Source: Knoellia sp031844405
GTDB taxonomy: Bacteria > Actinomycetota > Actinomycetes > Actinomycetales > Dermatophilaceae
Reading direction: 5' to 3'
DNA: 64,000 nt
NCBI GenBank assembly: GCA_031844405.1
Contig: JAUZVC010000001.1
Coordinates: 372,001-436,000 of the forward strand
Shown here in pieces: positions 26,071 to 37,249 of the stretch (positions are counted from its first letter, which is position 1; each line of letters opens with the position of its first letter). The position numbers and the translations under genes are program-made. Below the pieces are notes generated by a model. That model worked only from the letters and a program-made list of their open reading frames with translations, did not search any database and was not told the DNA's origin.

Positions 26071-28140
26071 TCAGTTCTTGACCTCGACCTCGCCGAGCAC
26101 CGCGCGGTAGCGGCCGTTGTCGTCCTGGGTGAGCTTGGTGAACCAGACGATGACGTACTGGCCCGCGGTGCCGGCCTTGACCGGGAAGGTGACGTTGCCG
26201 CTGGCGGAGGCCTTCGCGCCGACCTTGGCCGCACCGCTGAGCGTCTTGTCCGCGCCGATGTAGACCTCGACGTCGGCGGTGTTGCCGAGCGTGAGGGTGA
26301 TGCTGCGGGCCGCGACGTTGGGGCCGAGGTCGACGACGACGCCGACACCCTGCTTGAGCCCGCCGAGCGCGGCGGATCCGTAGCCTTCCGACTGCCAGGC
26401 CGTCTCCGGGTTGCCGTCGAAGACCCGAGGGGCGCGCGTGCCGTTCTCGCGGCCGTCGCCCTGCGGGTCGAACCCGTCGGCAGCGAGGATCTGCAGCTTC
26501 TCGCCGCCGCCCGCGCTGGCGGAGGCCCCGGGGGAGGGCGTGCCGCTGGGGGTGGCGGACGTGGTCGGGCTCTTGGTCGGGACACCACCGAAGTCGAGAT
26601 CGGTGTTGGACCCGATCTTCATCACGCCGATGATGCCGACGATGAGGGCGAGGACGAGGAAGCCCGCAACGATGCCGAGGGCCAGCTTGGACTCGTCCTT
26701 GGTGAGCGGCTCGGCCGGCACGAGCGGGGCCGGCGGCTCGAGAGAGGTGTCGGTGCCCGTGCCGGGACGGACGCGCTCCCCTTCGGCGGTGAGGCCGGGG
26801 GCGTTGGGGGCGGTGATCCGCTCGTGGAACCCACGGCGCTCAGCGGCCTTCTCGGCGGCGCGCTCGCCCACCTGGCGACCGAACGTGCCGACTCGCGACC
26901 CCGCCCGGCTCATGGCGCCGGCCACGGCCGCACCTGCACCCGCCATGGCCGCACCTGCCGCAGCGGCTGCCGCGGCAGCCGGGCCCGGGCCCTGGTCCTC
27001 GTTCTGGTTCTGGTCCTGCTCATCGTCGCGCAGGGGCTCGAGCGTGGTGGTGTCAGCGGACCGGTCCGGGGCCGGGATCACCTCGGTCACGGGCGCACCC
27101 ACGGTGCTGCGGTCGATGACCCGCGTCGGCGTGTCGTCCTCGCCGACCTCGATCTCGTGCGTGGGCTCCTCGTCGGCGTCGGCGACCACGTCGTCACCTG
27201 CCCACGCCACCGTGGCGCCGGCCACCGCGGCGCCGGTCGCCCTCGCGCCGGCCACTGGGGCGCCGGTCACCGGGGAGGCCGCCACCGTCGGCTCGGGCGT
27301 GGGAGGGGCTGCGGCCGCGGTGAGCGATGTGGACACACGAGGGTCGGTCGGCGCGGTCGTGGCGATCGTCGAGCGGCCGGCGACCTGGCGCGAGGGCCAC
27401 GGCGCGATCTGGCGCGCGAAGTCACCCGGTGAGGTCGGTCCCTGGTCGTCGCCGAGCGTGAGGCGGCAGAGCGCGTCGAGGTCGCGCGGCACGCCGGCCG
27501 CGATCTCCGACGGCGCGGCGACCCCGCCGAGGACGCGAGGAGCGGCCCCGAGCGACGTCACACCGTCACCGGGCCACAGACCGGTGAGGCCGGCATACGC
27601 GAGGGAGACGACGCCGATGGCGTCGCGTCGGGAGGCGTCCTCGGACTCGAGGTCGTCGAGCTCGACGATCGCGGCACTCGTGGCCACGCCACGGAGGCGG
27701 ACCTCGCCGTCGGTCGTGCGCAGGACGTCCTCGGGCCGCAGGTCGAGGTGGTGCAGCCCGCGCTGGCGGGCGGACTCGAGCGCGGTCGCGACCTCGCCCA
27801 CGATGCGACGGACCTCGTCGGCGGGCAGGCCGCCCTCGTGGACGAGCTGGGCGAGCGAGCGGGCCCCGGAGGTGTCGGCCTCGACGACCCAGGCCACCCC
27901 GCGCTCACGGCCGACGTCGAGGACCCGTTGGAGCGTGGGCGTGTCGAGTCCGGCCGCCCGGCGGCCGGCGTCGAGGACGGCACTCGCGCGGTGGTCGGAG
28001 TCGGGCAGGCACAGCACGACGACGGAGCGCCCCAGCGTGGTGTCGTCGGCGGTCCACCGCTCACACCCGTGGCGCTGCTCGATCCTGCGCTGGGTGGTGT
28101 ACCGCCCGTCCAGGGTGGTTCCGGGTCCGACGCCCTCCAA
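26071..28140 (-). CDS. Membrane pseudokinase with C-terminal discoidin-like domain
   Basis: This protein of about 689 residues has an N-terminal kinase-like fold in which key residues are lost: the HRD loop reads 'HHLDLRPEDVL', the DFG position reads 'RLRGVATS', and no catalytic lysine is evident. An Ala/Val/Thr/Pro-rich linker leads to a membrane segment ('LALGIVAGFLVLALIVGIIG'). The extracytoplasmic end ('VFDGNPETAWQSEGYG', 'VVVDLGPNVAARSITLTLGN') resembles discoidin/F5-8C sugar- or surface-binding domains. In mycobacteria the equivalent pseudokinase is fused to the lipid II flippase MurJ; here it stands alone. The TTG start at 28140 has GGAAGGGG upstream and lies downstream of a TAGGAT -10 (28173-28178); an upstream GTG at 28188 would precede that promoter's start point. 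Confidence 0.85.
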   Translation of the reverse strand: MEGVGPGTTLDGRYTTQRRIEQRHGCERWTADDTTLGRSVVVLCLPDSDHRASAVLDAGRRAAGLDTPTLQRVLDVGRERGVAWVVEADTSGARSLAQLVHEGGLPADEVRRIVGEVATALESARQRGLHHLDLRPEDVLRTTDGEVRLRGVATSAAIVELDDLESEDASRRDAIGVVSLAYAGLTGLWPGDGVTSLGAAPRVLGGVAAPSEIAAGVPRDLDALCRLTLGDDQGPTSPGDFARQIAPWPSRQVAGRSTIATTAPTDPRVSTSLTAAAAPPTPEPTVAASPVTGAPVAGARATGAAVAGATVAWAGDDVVADADEEPTHEIEVGEDDTPTRVIDRSTVGAPVTEVIPAPDRSADTTTLEPLRDDEQDQNQNEDQGPGPAAAAAAAAGAAMAGAGAAVAGAMSRAGSRVGTFGRQVGERAAEKAAERRGFHERITAPNAPGLTAEGERVRPGTGTDTSLEPPAPLVPAEPLTKDESKLALGIVAGFLVLALIVGIIGVMKIGSNTDLDFGGVPTKSPTTSATPSGTPSPGASASAGGGEKLQILAADGFDPQGDGRENGTRAPRVFDGNPETAWQSEGYGSAALGGLKQGVGVVVDLGPNVAARSITLTLGNTADVEVYIGADKTLSGAAKVGAKASASGNVTFPVKAGTAGQYVIVWFTKLTQDDNGRYRAVLGEVEVKN

Positions 28141-28203
28141 CGGGTGCCCCTTCCGCTCGGGTAGTGGCGACCATCCTAGGCGGGCCACCCCGCCGGTCCC
28201 GGT

Positions 28204-28686
28204 TCAGTCTCCGGCGAGCCGCTGCCAGGCCAGACGGGCGATCCGGCGCTCGTTGGGGAAGGTGAGGTGGCGGTGCGCGTCGCGCAGCGGGAACCACGCG
28301 ACGTCGATCGCCTCGTGGTCGGGGTCGTTCTCGATGGTGAGGTCGCCACCGACCGCCTCGAGGAGGTAGTGGTGGACGTACTTGTGGATCCGGCGCTCGC
28401 CGACGGCGAACCAGTAGTCGATCGTCCCCAGCTCGATGAGGACGTTGCCCTGTATGCCGGTCTCCTCCGCAACCTCGCGCGCTGCGGTCTGCGGGAGGGT
28501 CTCGGCGCCCTCGATGTGCCCCTTGGGCAGGCACCACTCGACCCGGCCGGCCCGGTTGCGCCGCGCGATGACCGCGATGAGGGCCTCGCCGTCCTGCACG
28601 TCGACGACGACACCGCCGGCGGAGCGCTCCTCGACCGCGGGGAGCCGCCGGGAGACCCGGGGCGGCTCGGCTGCGGCGTGGCTCAT
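28204..28686 (-). CDS. NUDIX hydrolase
   Basis: This 160-residue protein has the NUDIX box in 'GHIEGAETLPQTAAREVAEE' followed by T-G-I, which binds the metal and cleaves nucleoside-diphosphate-linked substrates. It corresponds in position to mycobacterial Rv3908, the gene divergent from pcnA. On its strand a TACAGT hexamer (28693-28698) ends 6 nt before the ATG and no ribosome site is visible, suggesting a leaderless mRNA. The specific substrate is unknown. Confidence 0.9.
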   Translation of the reverse strand: MSHAAAEPPRVSRRLPAVEERSAGGVVVDVQDGEALIAVIARRNRAGRVEWCLPKGHIEGAETLPQTAAREVAEETGIQGNVLIELGTIDYWFAVGERRIHKYVHHYLLEAVGGDLTIENDPDHEAIDVAWFPLRDAHRHLTFPNERRIARLAWQRLAGD

Positions 28687-28821
28687 CGTGCCACTGTAAC
28701 CACGGAGTAGCCCCGGCCTCCCACCGTCGTGCGCCGGGAGGCCCGCCCCGGCGGCGGCGTGGGCCTCCGGGCCCGAGTGCGGCCCACGGGACGCCGACGG
28801 GGCCGGTCGTATGCTCGCGGC

Positions 28822-29952
28822 GTGGCACTCGAGCTCGACGGCGACCTCTTCGACATCGCCACGTCGCTGGCCGCTCTCCTTGGGGCTCCGGTGACGATCG
28901 AGGACCGCGACACCATCGTCATCGCCTTCTCCGGAGGCGACCAGGACGTCGATGACGCGAGGATCTCCACGATCCTCGGGCGCCAGGTGCCGGTGCGGTA
29001 CCGGGAGGCCATCGCCGCCACCGGGATCTTCGAGCGCCTCCGCATCTCGGATGACGTCATCGTCGTCGACCTGCCGGCAGAGGACATGGTGGCGCGCGCC
29101 GTCGTCGCGGTCCGTGACGAGGACGTCCTCGTCGGCTCGATCTGGGCCGCCATCCCGGAAGGCCCCGACCCGGCCCAGGTCGACACGCTCGTCGCGGCCG
29201 CACCGGTGGTCGCGCGCCGCCTCAGAGCAGAGCGGGACCTCGCCGACCGCGGACGCCGAGAGCGCACGCACCTCGTGACGACGCTTCTGGGGGGAGGTGA
29301 CGCCGCCGACGAGGTCGCTGCGGACCACACCATGACGGGCCAGTGGGTGGCGGTGTCGATCCGCGGGCCCGAGGCGGTGCGGCGGGCCCTGGGACCGCTC
29401 ACCCTCCACCTGTCCGCCGTCGCGCCCTCCGCGCTGTGCGCAGCCCACGACCGAGGAATCCTCGGCGTCCTGTCGGCCGACTCGGCGCGCAGGATCCTCG
29501 AGGGCTTCCTGCGGCGCTTCGGCGGCGGTGACCGCCTGGTCGTGGGCATCGGCACCCCGGCCGAGGCCGGGGCCCTCGCGGAGTCACGCGTCGTCGCCGA
29601 CCAGGTCGCGGAGGCGCTCGCACGCCGGGGACGCACCGGTGAGGTCGGGACCCTCGAGGACGTCTTCGCCGACGTCCTCGTCGACCGGCTCGACGGGTTC
29701 CTGAAGCGCCACGGTGGGTCCAGCCCGCTGGCCCGGCTGCGGGAGCACGACCGTCGTCACGACAGCGGCCTCGTCGACGCGGTGCGGGCCTTCCTCGATG
29801 CCGGGGAGGTCAGCGTGGCCGCCGAGGCCCTCACCGTGCACCCCAACACCGTGCGCAACCGCCTGCGCCGGGCCCGTGAGCAGTGCGGTGTCGACGTCGG
29901 GGACCCTGCCACCCGCTTGGCGCTCATGGTCGACCTGCGCTCGGTGAGGTAG
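28822..29952 (+). CDS. PucR/CdaR-family transcriptional regulator
   Basis: This 376-residue protein has an N-terminal region of about 190 residues without a recognised sensor motif, a middle GGDEF-like fold typical of the family ('WVAVSIRGPEAVRR', 'RLVVGIGTPAEAGAL') and a C-terminal PucR helix-turn-helix ('FLDAGEVSVAAEALTVHPNT', then 'VRNRLRRA'). Such regulators often control purine or amino-acid catabolism. The next gene, 111 bp on and in the same direction, is an amino-acid oxidase and is the likely target. The GTG at 28822 has no ribosome site but a TATGCT -10 six bases upstream, again a leaderless arrangement. Confidence 0.85.
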   Translation: MALELDGDLFDIATSLAALLGAPVTIEDRDTIVIAFSGGDQDVDDARISTILGRQVPVRYREAIAATGIFERLRISDDVIVVDLPAEDMVARAVVAVRDEDVLVGSIWAAIPEGPDPAQVDTLVAAAPVVARRLRAERDLADRGRRERTHLVTTLLGGGDAADEVAADHTMTGQWVAVSIRGPEAVRRALGPLTLHLSAVAPSALCAAHDRGILGVLSADSARRILEGFLRRFGGGDRLVVGIGTPAEAGALAESRVVADQVAEALARRGRTGEVGTLEDVFADVLVDRLDGFLKRHGGSSPLARLREHDRRHDSGLVDAVRAFLDAGEVSVAAEALTVHPNTVRNRLRRAREQCGVDVGDPATRLALMVDLRSVR

Positions 29953-30063
29953 GCCGGCGTTCGTCGTGGGCGGGAGCCGTTGGCCGATCCCACAACGCGA
30001 CGCGCACAACGGTGGCGCTTCGGGCACAGACGCCGACGCGGGCCTGCACCACGCTTGGGAGGC

Positions 30064-31344
30064 ATGGCAGAGAAGCTCGACCACGTCGTCGTCGTGGGTG
30101 CAGGGATCGTCGGACTCTCGACCGCCTGGCACCTCCAGGAGCAGGGTGTGCGGGTCACCGTCCTCGACGGCGAGGGCGTGGCCGCAGGGTCGTCCTGGGG
30201 CAACGCGGGCTGGCTCGCCCCCGGCCTCACCCTGCCGCTGCCCGAGCCGGCCATCCTGCGCACCGGGGTCCTGGCCACCCTGCGTCCCGACTCGCCCGTC
30301 TATGTCCCGCTGCGGGCAGACCGCCGCCTCGCGCAGTTCCTCGCCGGGTTCGCCCGCCACTGCACCGCCGGCCACTGGGGCCGGGCCATCGAGGTCTTCA
30401 ACCGCGCCAACGCGGGCGCGCTCGCGGCATACGACGAGCTCACGGAGCACGAGGGCACCGGCCGGGTCGAGGAGCCCACCCTCGACGCCGAGCCCTTCGT
30501 CGCCGGGTTCGTCAGCGAGTCCGACCGTGAGGTCCTCGTCGAGGAGTTCCGCCACGTCGCCAGGACCGGCGGCCTCACCGACTTCGAGCTGCTCGACCGC
30601 GACGACCTCCACACCCTCGCGCCCTCCCTCGGCGACGCCGTGACCCACGGCGTGCGCCTCCACGGACAGCGCTACCTCAACCCGGGCCGCTTCGTGCGCG
30701 CCCTCGCCGACGCCGTCGTGGCCCGCGGTGGCGAGATCGCCACGGGTCAGCGCGTCACCGACGTCAGCCAGCTCGGCCGCGAGGTCCGCGTCATGCTCGA
30801 GGACGGCGAGTCCGTCCTCGCGGACGCCGTCGTCCTCGCGAACGGCAGCTGGCTCGGTGCGCTCGCCCGGCCACACGGCATACGCAGGCTCGTCCAGGCC
30901 GGGCGCGGCTACAGCTTCACGGTCCATCCCGAGCAGGTCCCCACCGGACCCGTCTACTTCCCCACGCAGCGGGTGGCCTGCACCCCCCTCGGCAAGCCCG
31001 AAGAAGGGCTGCGCGTCGCCGGGATGATGGAGTTCCGCAGCCCCGACGACCCGCTCGACCCGCGCCGGGTCAAGGCGATCATCGACGCCGCCACCCCGAT
31101 GTTCACGGGGGTCGACTGGTCGCAGCGGCACGACGAGTGGGTGGGCTCACGGCCGTGCACCACGGACGGGCTGCCGCTCGTCGGCGCCAGCCGCTCCGAC
31201 CGGGTCTTCGTCGCCGGCGGGCACGGCATGTGGGGGGTGGCGCTCGGGCCGCTCACCGGCAGGATCCTCGCGCGCCGGATGACGGGGACGACCAGCGCCG
31301 ACGAGAGGGCGCTGCTCACCGCGTTCGACCCCTTGCGGGCCTAG
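30064..31344 (+). CDS. FAD-dependent D-amino acid dehydrogenase/oxidase (DadA family)
   Basis: This 426-residue flavoprotein opens with the dinucleotide-binding motif 'VVVVGAGIVGLSTAWHLQEQ' and carries the DadA-type 'GSSWGNAGWLAPG', 'YLNPGRFVRALADA' and the C-terminal 'GHGMWGVALGPLTGRILA'. The family oxidatively deaminates D-amino acids or related small amines at the membrane face. The preceding PucR regulator probably controls it. I chose the ATG at 30064, next to a GGGAGG; an in-frame GTG upstream would add 28 Arg-rich residues. Confidence 0.85.
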   Translation: MAEKLDHVVVVGAGIVGLSTAWHLQEQGVRVTVLDGEGVAAGSSWGNAGWLAPGLTLPLPEPAILRTGVLATLRPDSPVYVPLRADRRLAQFLAGFARHCTAGHWGRAIEVFNRANAGALAAYDELTEHEGTGRVEEPTLDAEPFVAGFVSESDREVLVEEFRHVARTGGLTDFELLDRDDLHTLAPSLGDAVTHGVRLHGQRYLNPGRFVRALADAVVARGGEIATGQRVTDVSQLGREVRVMLEDGESVLADAVVLANGSWLGALARPHGIRRLVQAGRGYSFTVHPEQVPTGPVYFPTQRVACTPLGKPEEGLRVAGMMEFRSPDDPLDPRRVKAIIDAATPMFTGVDWSQRHDEWVGSRPCTTDGLPLVGASRSDRVFVAGGHGMWGVALGPLTGRILARRMTGTTSADERALLTAFDPLRA

Positions 31345-31398
31345 CCCTCTCTCCACGGCCGCAGGGCCGACTCGGGACGACACCTACTCTTGTCTCTC

Positions 31399-32880
31399 GT
31401 GTCATCGACTCCGCCCCCCGCCGCGCTCATGAAGCAGGCCGTCACCCGGCTCGCTCCCGTGCTGCCACTGCTCACCGACCTCGGGGAGCGGTTCACCACG
31501 GCCGGGCACGAGCTGGCGCTCGTCGGCGGTCCCGTGCGCGACGCCTTCCTCGGGCGCACGCCGCCCGACCTCGACTTCACCACGAGCGCCTCGCCCGACG
31601 AGACCGAGGCGATCCTGCGGGGTTGGGGCACGGCGACGTGGGACGTGGGACGCGAGTTCGGGACGATCGGCGCCGTCCGCCGCGAGCACGGCTCCGAGAC
31701 CACGGTCGAGGTGACGACCTACCGCGCCGATGCCTACGACGGCGTGACCCGCAAACCGGTCGTCGCGTTCGGGGAGTCGCTCGAGGAGGACCTCGTCCGC
31801 CGCGACTTCACCGTCAACGCGATGGCCCTGCGGCTGCCGAGCCTCGAGTTCGTCGACCCCCACGGTGGCCTGGCCGACCTCGGCGCCGGGCGGCTGCGCA
31901 CCCCGTCGACGCCGGAGGTGAGCTTCGGCGACGACCCGCTGCGGATGATGCGCGCGGTGCGCTTCGTGGCCCAGCTCGGGCTCGCACCCGCCCCGGAGGT
32001 CCTCGCGGCGATGCGCGAGATGGCCCCGACCATCGGGATCGTCTCGGCCGAACGCATCCGCGACGAGCTCGTCAAGCTGTTGCTCGCGCCCACGCCGCGG
32101 CCCGGCCTCGAGCTCCTCGCCGAGAGCGGGCTGGCCGCCCACGTCCTCCCCGAGCTCCCTGCGCTCAAGCTCGAGGTCGACGAGCACCACCGACACAAGG
32201 ACGTCTACGTCCACTCGCTCATCGTCCTCGACCAGGCCATCGCCCTCGAGGGCCCGGCCGACGGACCGCCCGACTCCGTGCCGGGTCCCGACCTCTGGCT
32301 CCGCCTCGCCGCCCTCCTCCACGACATCGGCAAGCCCGCGACGCGCCGGTTCGAGCCGGGAGGCGGCGTGAGCTTCCACCACCACGAGGTCGTCGGCGCC
32401 AAGCTCACGGCCAAGCGGCTCAAGGCCCTGCGCTTCGACAAGGAGACGGTCAAGGCGGTCTCGCGCCTCGTCGAGCTGCACCTGCGCTTCCACGGCTACG
32501 GCGACGGGCAGTGGACCGACTCCGCCGTGCGCCGCTACGTCACCGACGCCGGCCCGCTGCTCCAGCGTCTCCACCGCCTCACCCGAGCCGACTGCACGAC
32601 CCGCAACGTCCGCAAGGCGCAGCGGCTCTCGCGCACCTACGACGAGCTCGAGTCCCGGATCGAGGAGCTCATGGCCGCCGAGGAGCTCAAGTCGGTCCGA
32701 CCGGAGCTCGACGGCAACGAGATCGCCGAGGTCCTCGGCATCGCTCCGGGGCCGGTGCTCGGACGGGCCTACAAGCACCTCCTGTCGGTCCGGCTCGACG
32801 AGGGGCCGATCGGGCGCGACGCCGCCACCGAGCGCCTCCGCTCCTGGTGGGCGGAGCAGCCGGAGTCCGACCCGTCCTGA
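31399..32880 (+). CDS. pcnA: CCA tRNA nucleotidyltransferase / poly(A) polymerase family
   Basis: This 493-residue enzyme adds or repairs the 3' CCA of tRNA. The nucleotidyltransferase motif is in 'ALVGGPVRDAFLGRTPPDLD', with the metal-binding D-L-D, followed by the RRDF region ('EEDLVRRDFTVNAMAL'); an HD domain lies near residue 300 ('LAALLHDIGKPATRR', 'FHHHEVVGAKLTAKRL'). The placement divergent from the NUDIX gene is as in mycobacteria, but with two genes added between. Three starts are possible (31390, 31399, 31429); the GTG at 31399 lies 8 nt after a TACTCT hexamer and has no ribosome site, which fits leaderless translation. Confidence 0.94.
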   Translation: MSSTPPPAALMKQAVTRLAPVLPLLTDLGERFTTAGHELALVGGPVRDAFLGRTPPDLDFTTSASPDETEAILRGWGTATWDVGREFGTIGAVRREHGSETTVEVTTYRADAYDGVTRKPVVAFGESLEEDLVRRDFTVNAMALRLPSLEFVDPHGGLADLGAGRLRTPSTPEVSFGDDPLRMMRAVRFVAQLGLAPAPEVLAAMREMAPTIGIVSAERIRDELVKLLLAPTPRPGLELLAESGLAAHVLPELPALKLEVDEHHRHKDVYVHSLIVLDQAIALEGPADGPPDSVPGPDLWLRLAALLHDIGKPATRRFEPGGGVSFHHHEVVGAKLTAKRLKALRFDKETVKAVSRLVELHLRFHGYGDGQWTDSAVRRYVTDAGPLLQRLHRLTRADCTTRNVRKAQRLSRTYDELESRIEELMAAEELKSVRPELDGNEIAEVLGIAPGPVLGRAYKHLLSVRLDEGPIGRDAATERLRSWWAEQPESDPS

Positions 32881-32997
32881 CCAGCCGCGACGGGGAGTGC
32901 TCCCCATCGTGCGGCGGCGTGGCTCCGGGCTAGGCTGGTTCGGCTTCTGCACGGCACCTGCCAGGGTGCCGCCCTCGTCCCCCATGGAGGTGGCCCG

Positions 32998-33477
32998 ATG
33001 CCCACGGTGGGACATCCCAGCGCCCTCAGCCCGGCGTACCCGCACATCGAGCTCACGCTGCCCGACGACTGGACCGTCGAGCCCGGCGGTGACGCCCTGG
33101 TCCGCGCGGTCCACGGCCGGGGAGGCGACCTCGCTCCGGTGCTCACGGCATACGTGCACACGTCGCGGGAGGCGAGCACCGACGACCTCGTCGGTGTCCT
33201 CGCGAGCCAGGCCGAGGACCACGAGGAGGGCGAGGCGGAGGAGACCTTCGTCGTCGACCTCGAGGGCCGGGAGTGGACCGGGCTCAACGTGTCGTGGATC
33301 GAGGACGGCGAGCCGGTCTACCTCGTGCACCTCGTCACGGCCGTCGAGGCGGGCGAGGTCGTCCACCTCGTGCGGGTCACCGGGCGCATCGCCGGACCCG
33401 ACTCGGAGCAGGACTACGAGCTCGTGCAGTCGATCCTAGAGACGGCGGTCGTGGACCCGATGGGCGGCGGCGCGTGA
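32998..33477 (+). CDS. Small LpqN/LpqT-like protein, first gene of the phospho-signalling cluster
   Basis: This 159-residue protein has no signal peptide or membrane segment. The pattern 'YPHIELTLPDDWTVEPGGDA' and later 'VYLVHLVTAVEAGEVVHLVR' to 'LVQSILETAVV' resembles the compact alpha/beta fold of the LpqN/LpqT family, but the match is only by eye. A GAGGTGG ribosome site precedes the ATG, and a TAGGCT at 32931-32936 could be the -10 of the cluster. The stop overlaps the phosphatase start by four bases, so its role is probably tied to that module. Confidence 0.6.
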   Translation: MPTVGHPSALSPAYPHIELTLPDDWTVEPGGDALVRAVHGRGGDLAPVLTAYVHTSREASTDDLVGVLASQAEDHEEGEAEETFVVDLEGREWTGLNVSWIEDGEPVYLVHLVTAVEAGEVVHLVRVTGRIAGPDSEQDYELVQSILETAVVDPMGGGA

Positions 33478-34289
33478 GCGGCCGGCACTACGCCTCGCTC
33501 ACCGGACCCGACGTCCGGATCCGCTCCGGCGCCGCCACGCACGTGGGCCGGGTCCGCAACCACAACGAGGACGCCCTCATCGCCGAAGGGCTCGTCTACG
33601 CCATCGCCGACGGCATGGGCGGGCACGCTGCGGGTGAGGTCGCGAGCGGGATCGCGGTCCAGCTGCTCGGTGAGCTCAACACCCGCACGCACGTGCGCTC
33701 CGAGGACGTCGTCGCGCTGCTGCGTCGCGTCAACGGCCACATCCTCGAGTCGGCCGCGCGCAACCCCGAGCAGACCGGCATGGGCACGACCGTCGCCGGC
33801 CTCACCGTCGTCGACGCGGGCGGGGCCGACCACTGGATCGTCTTCAACGTCGGCGACTCGCGCGTCTACCGCTTCCTCGGCAACCGGATGAGCCTCGTGA
33901 CGCAGGACCACTCCGAGGTCCGCGAGATGGTCGACGCCGGGATCATCACGGCGGAGGAGGCCCTGCGCCACCCGCTGCGCAACATCATCACCCGCTCGCT
34001 CGGCACCGACCCCGGACCCCATGCGGACGTCTGGGTCTTCCCGCCGCACCCGGGCGAGCGCTTCGTCCTCTGCAGCGACGGCCTGTCCAACGAGGTCGAC
34101 GACCGGACGATCATGGTCGCCCTGCAGAAGTACGACGACCCGCAGGAGGTCGCGGACGCCCTGTGCCGCGCCGCACTGGACAACGGTGGACGTGACAACA
34201 TCAGTGTCGTCGTCGTCGCCTTCGACTCGGACGAGGATGACAACGACGAGGCCGACACCGCGCCACGTCACACCCTGATGCCGACCTGA
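33474..34289 (+). CDS. PP2C-family serine/threonine protein phosphatase
   Basis: This 271-residue protein has all PP2C metal-binding motifs: 'GRVRNHNEDALIAEG', 'VYAIADGMGGHAAGEVAS', 'MGTTVAGLTV', 'VFNVGDSRVYRF', 'LVTQDHSEV', 'VLCSDGLSNEVDD' and 'GGRDNISVVVV'. No membrane segment is seen, so it acts in the cytoplasm and should reverse the kinase encoded two genes later. Translation is coupled to the small upstream gene by a GTGA overlap. Confidence 0.95.
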   Translation: MSGRHYASLTGPDVRIRSGAATHVGRVRNHNEDALIAEGLVYAIADGMGGHAAGEVASGIAVQLLGELNTRTHVRSEDVVALLRRVNGHILESAARNPEQTGMGTTVAGLTVVDAGGADHWIVFNVGDSRVYRFLGNRMSLVTQDHSEVREMVDAGIITAEEALRHPLRNIITRSLGTDPGPHADVWVFPPHPGERFVLCSDGLSNEVDDRTIMVALQKYDDPQEVADALCRAALDNGGRDNISVVVVAFDSDEDDNDEADTAPRHTLMPT

Positions 34290-34300
34290 GGACGGACGCC

Positions 34301-35754
34301 GTGAGCAGCACCGAGGTCACGACCCGGACCCCCGCGGGCTGGGTCGCGCTGTCCGCGGGAGACCGCCACCTCCTCGTCCAGGGCTCCGCGGCCTTCGCCG
34401 ACGACCTGCGCGGACCGCTCGAGGCCGGCGTCGTCGAGGTGCTCGACGCCCTCTCGCGCGATGGCCTGCGGGCGCTCCCGGACTTCGCGCTCGCCGACAC
34501 CTCGGGCGAGCAGGCGCGCGTCGTCGTGCGCGGCGAGGCGGTCGTGCGCGCCGACGGCGACGACGTCACCGCAGACGCCCGTATGCCGTGGCGCGACCTC
34601 GACGTCGCCGCCTCGAGCCTCGAGCTGGCGGGCCCCGGTGGCCGGGGCGGGTGGAGGCGGCCCCGCCGGCTCGGTCGCCCGGTCGCGGCAGCGGCGTCCG
34701 AGCCCGCACCGGCGCCGGAGCCCGGGAACGAGCCCGAACCCGAATCCGAGCCGGACGCCCAACCGGATGGCCAGCCGGACGCCGAGCCCGAGGCGCAACG
34801 CCAGGACGAGGCCGGGCCGCCCCCCGTGCCACCGGCCGACCTCACGCTGCCGCCGTCGGAGGAGTACGCCGGCGCCGCCCCCGCCGAGCGGGTCGCCCCC
34901 GAGCCCGCCCCGCAGCCCGAGAAGAAGGTTCTCATCGACAGCGTGCCGTGGCGCACCCTGCCCGAGGGCGACCGGGCCCAGGAGCCCGCCGCCGAGCCGG
35001 CCTCGCAGCCCGCTGGCGCACCGACGCCTCCGCCGGCGGACCTCCCGGCGCCGCCGCCTCCCGGCCAGCCGGTCCCCGACGCCGCCGACGGCCCGACCGG
35101 CCCGGACAACTGGGGGCTCACGGGCCCGTCCCCGATGGCCGCCGAGCCCGCCGCACCCGCGTCCGCTCCCGAGACCGCAGCGTCGTCCGAGCCTCCTGCC
35201 GCCCTCGATCAGCCCGCAGCGAGCGCGCCTCCGGCACCCGAGGTCACCATGGACCGCAGTGCGCTCGGCCCGGCCGTCGACGGGCCCGCCGACAGCCCGA
35301 TCGTCCTTGCTGTCATCTGCCCCGCCGGCCACCACTCCTCGCCGCACGCGAGCTCGTGCCGCGTCTGCGGTCGCGACATCCCGACGCAGCAGCCGTTCCA
35401 GACCCCGCGCCCACAGCTCGGCGTCCTGCGTGTCTCCACCGGCGGGCTCGTCCCGCTCGACCGCGGGGTCCTCCTCGGCCGCTCGCCCAAGGTCAACGCC
35501 GACCTGCCGCCGAGCAGCCGCCCGCACCTCGTGCGGCTCGCCTCGCGCGACAACGACATCTCGCGCAACCACGCCGAGGTCATCCTCGAGGGCTGGCACG
35601 TCCTCGTCCGCGACCTCGGCTCGACCAACGGCACGACGGTGACGCTTCCCGGCCAGGAGCCGGTGCGGCTGCGGCCCACCGAGGACTTCGGCATCGAGCC
35701 GGGCGCCGTCCTCACCCTCGCCGACGAGGTCTCGCTCACCTACGAGGTCTCCGA

Positions 35755-35758
<4 letters not shown>
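34301..35758 (+). CDS. FHA-domain protein with treble-clef/zinc-ribbon motif
   Basis: This 485-residue protein has three parts. Residues 1-125 form a compact N-terminal region. Residues 130-320 are a long Pro/Glu/Ala-rich disordered linker. Around 340-365 is a four-ligand metal-site pattern ('CPAGHHSSPHASSCRVCGRD'). The C-terminal FHA domain follows, with 'LGRSP', the phosphothreonine-contacting S421-R-N-H424 and 'LGSTNGTTV'. FHA domains bind phosphothreonine, so this is a likely substrate or scaffold of the adjacent kinase. The GTG start lies 11 bp after the phosphatase stop, and its own stop overlaps the kinase start by four bases. Confidence 0.92.
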
Positions 35759-37245
<1,487 letters not shown>

Positions 37246-37249
37246 CCCG

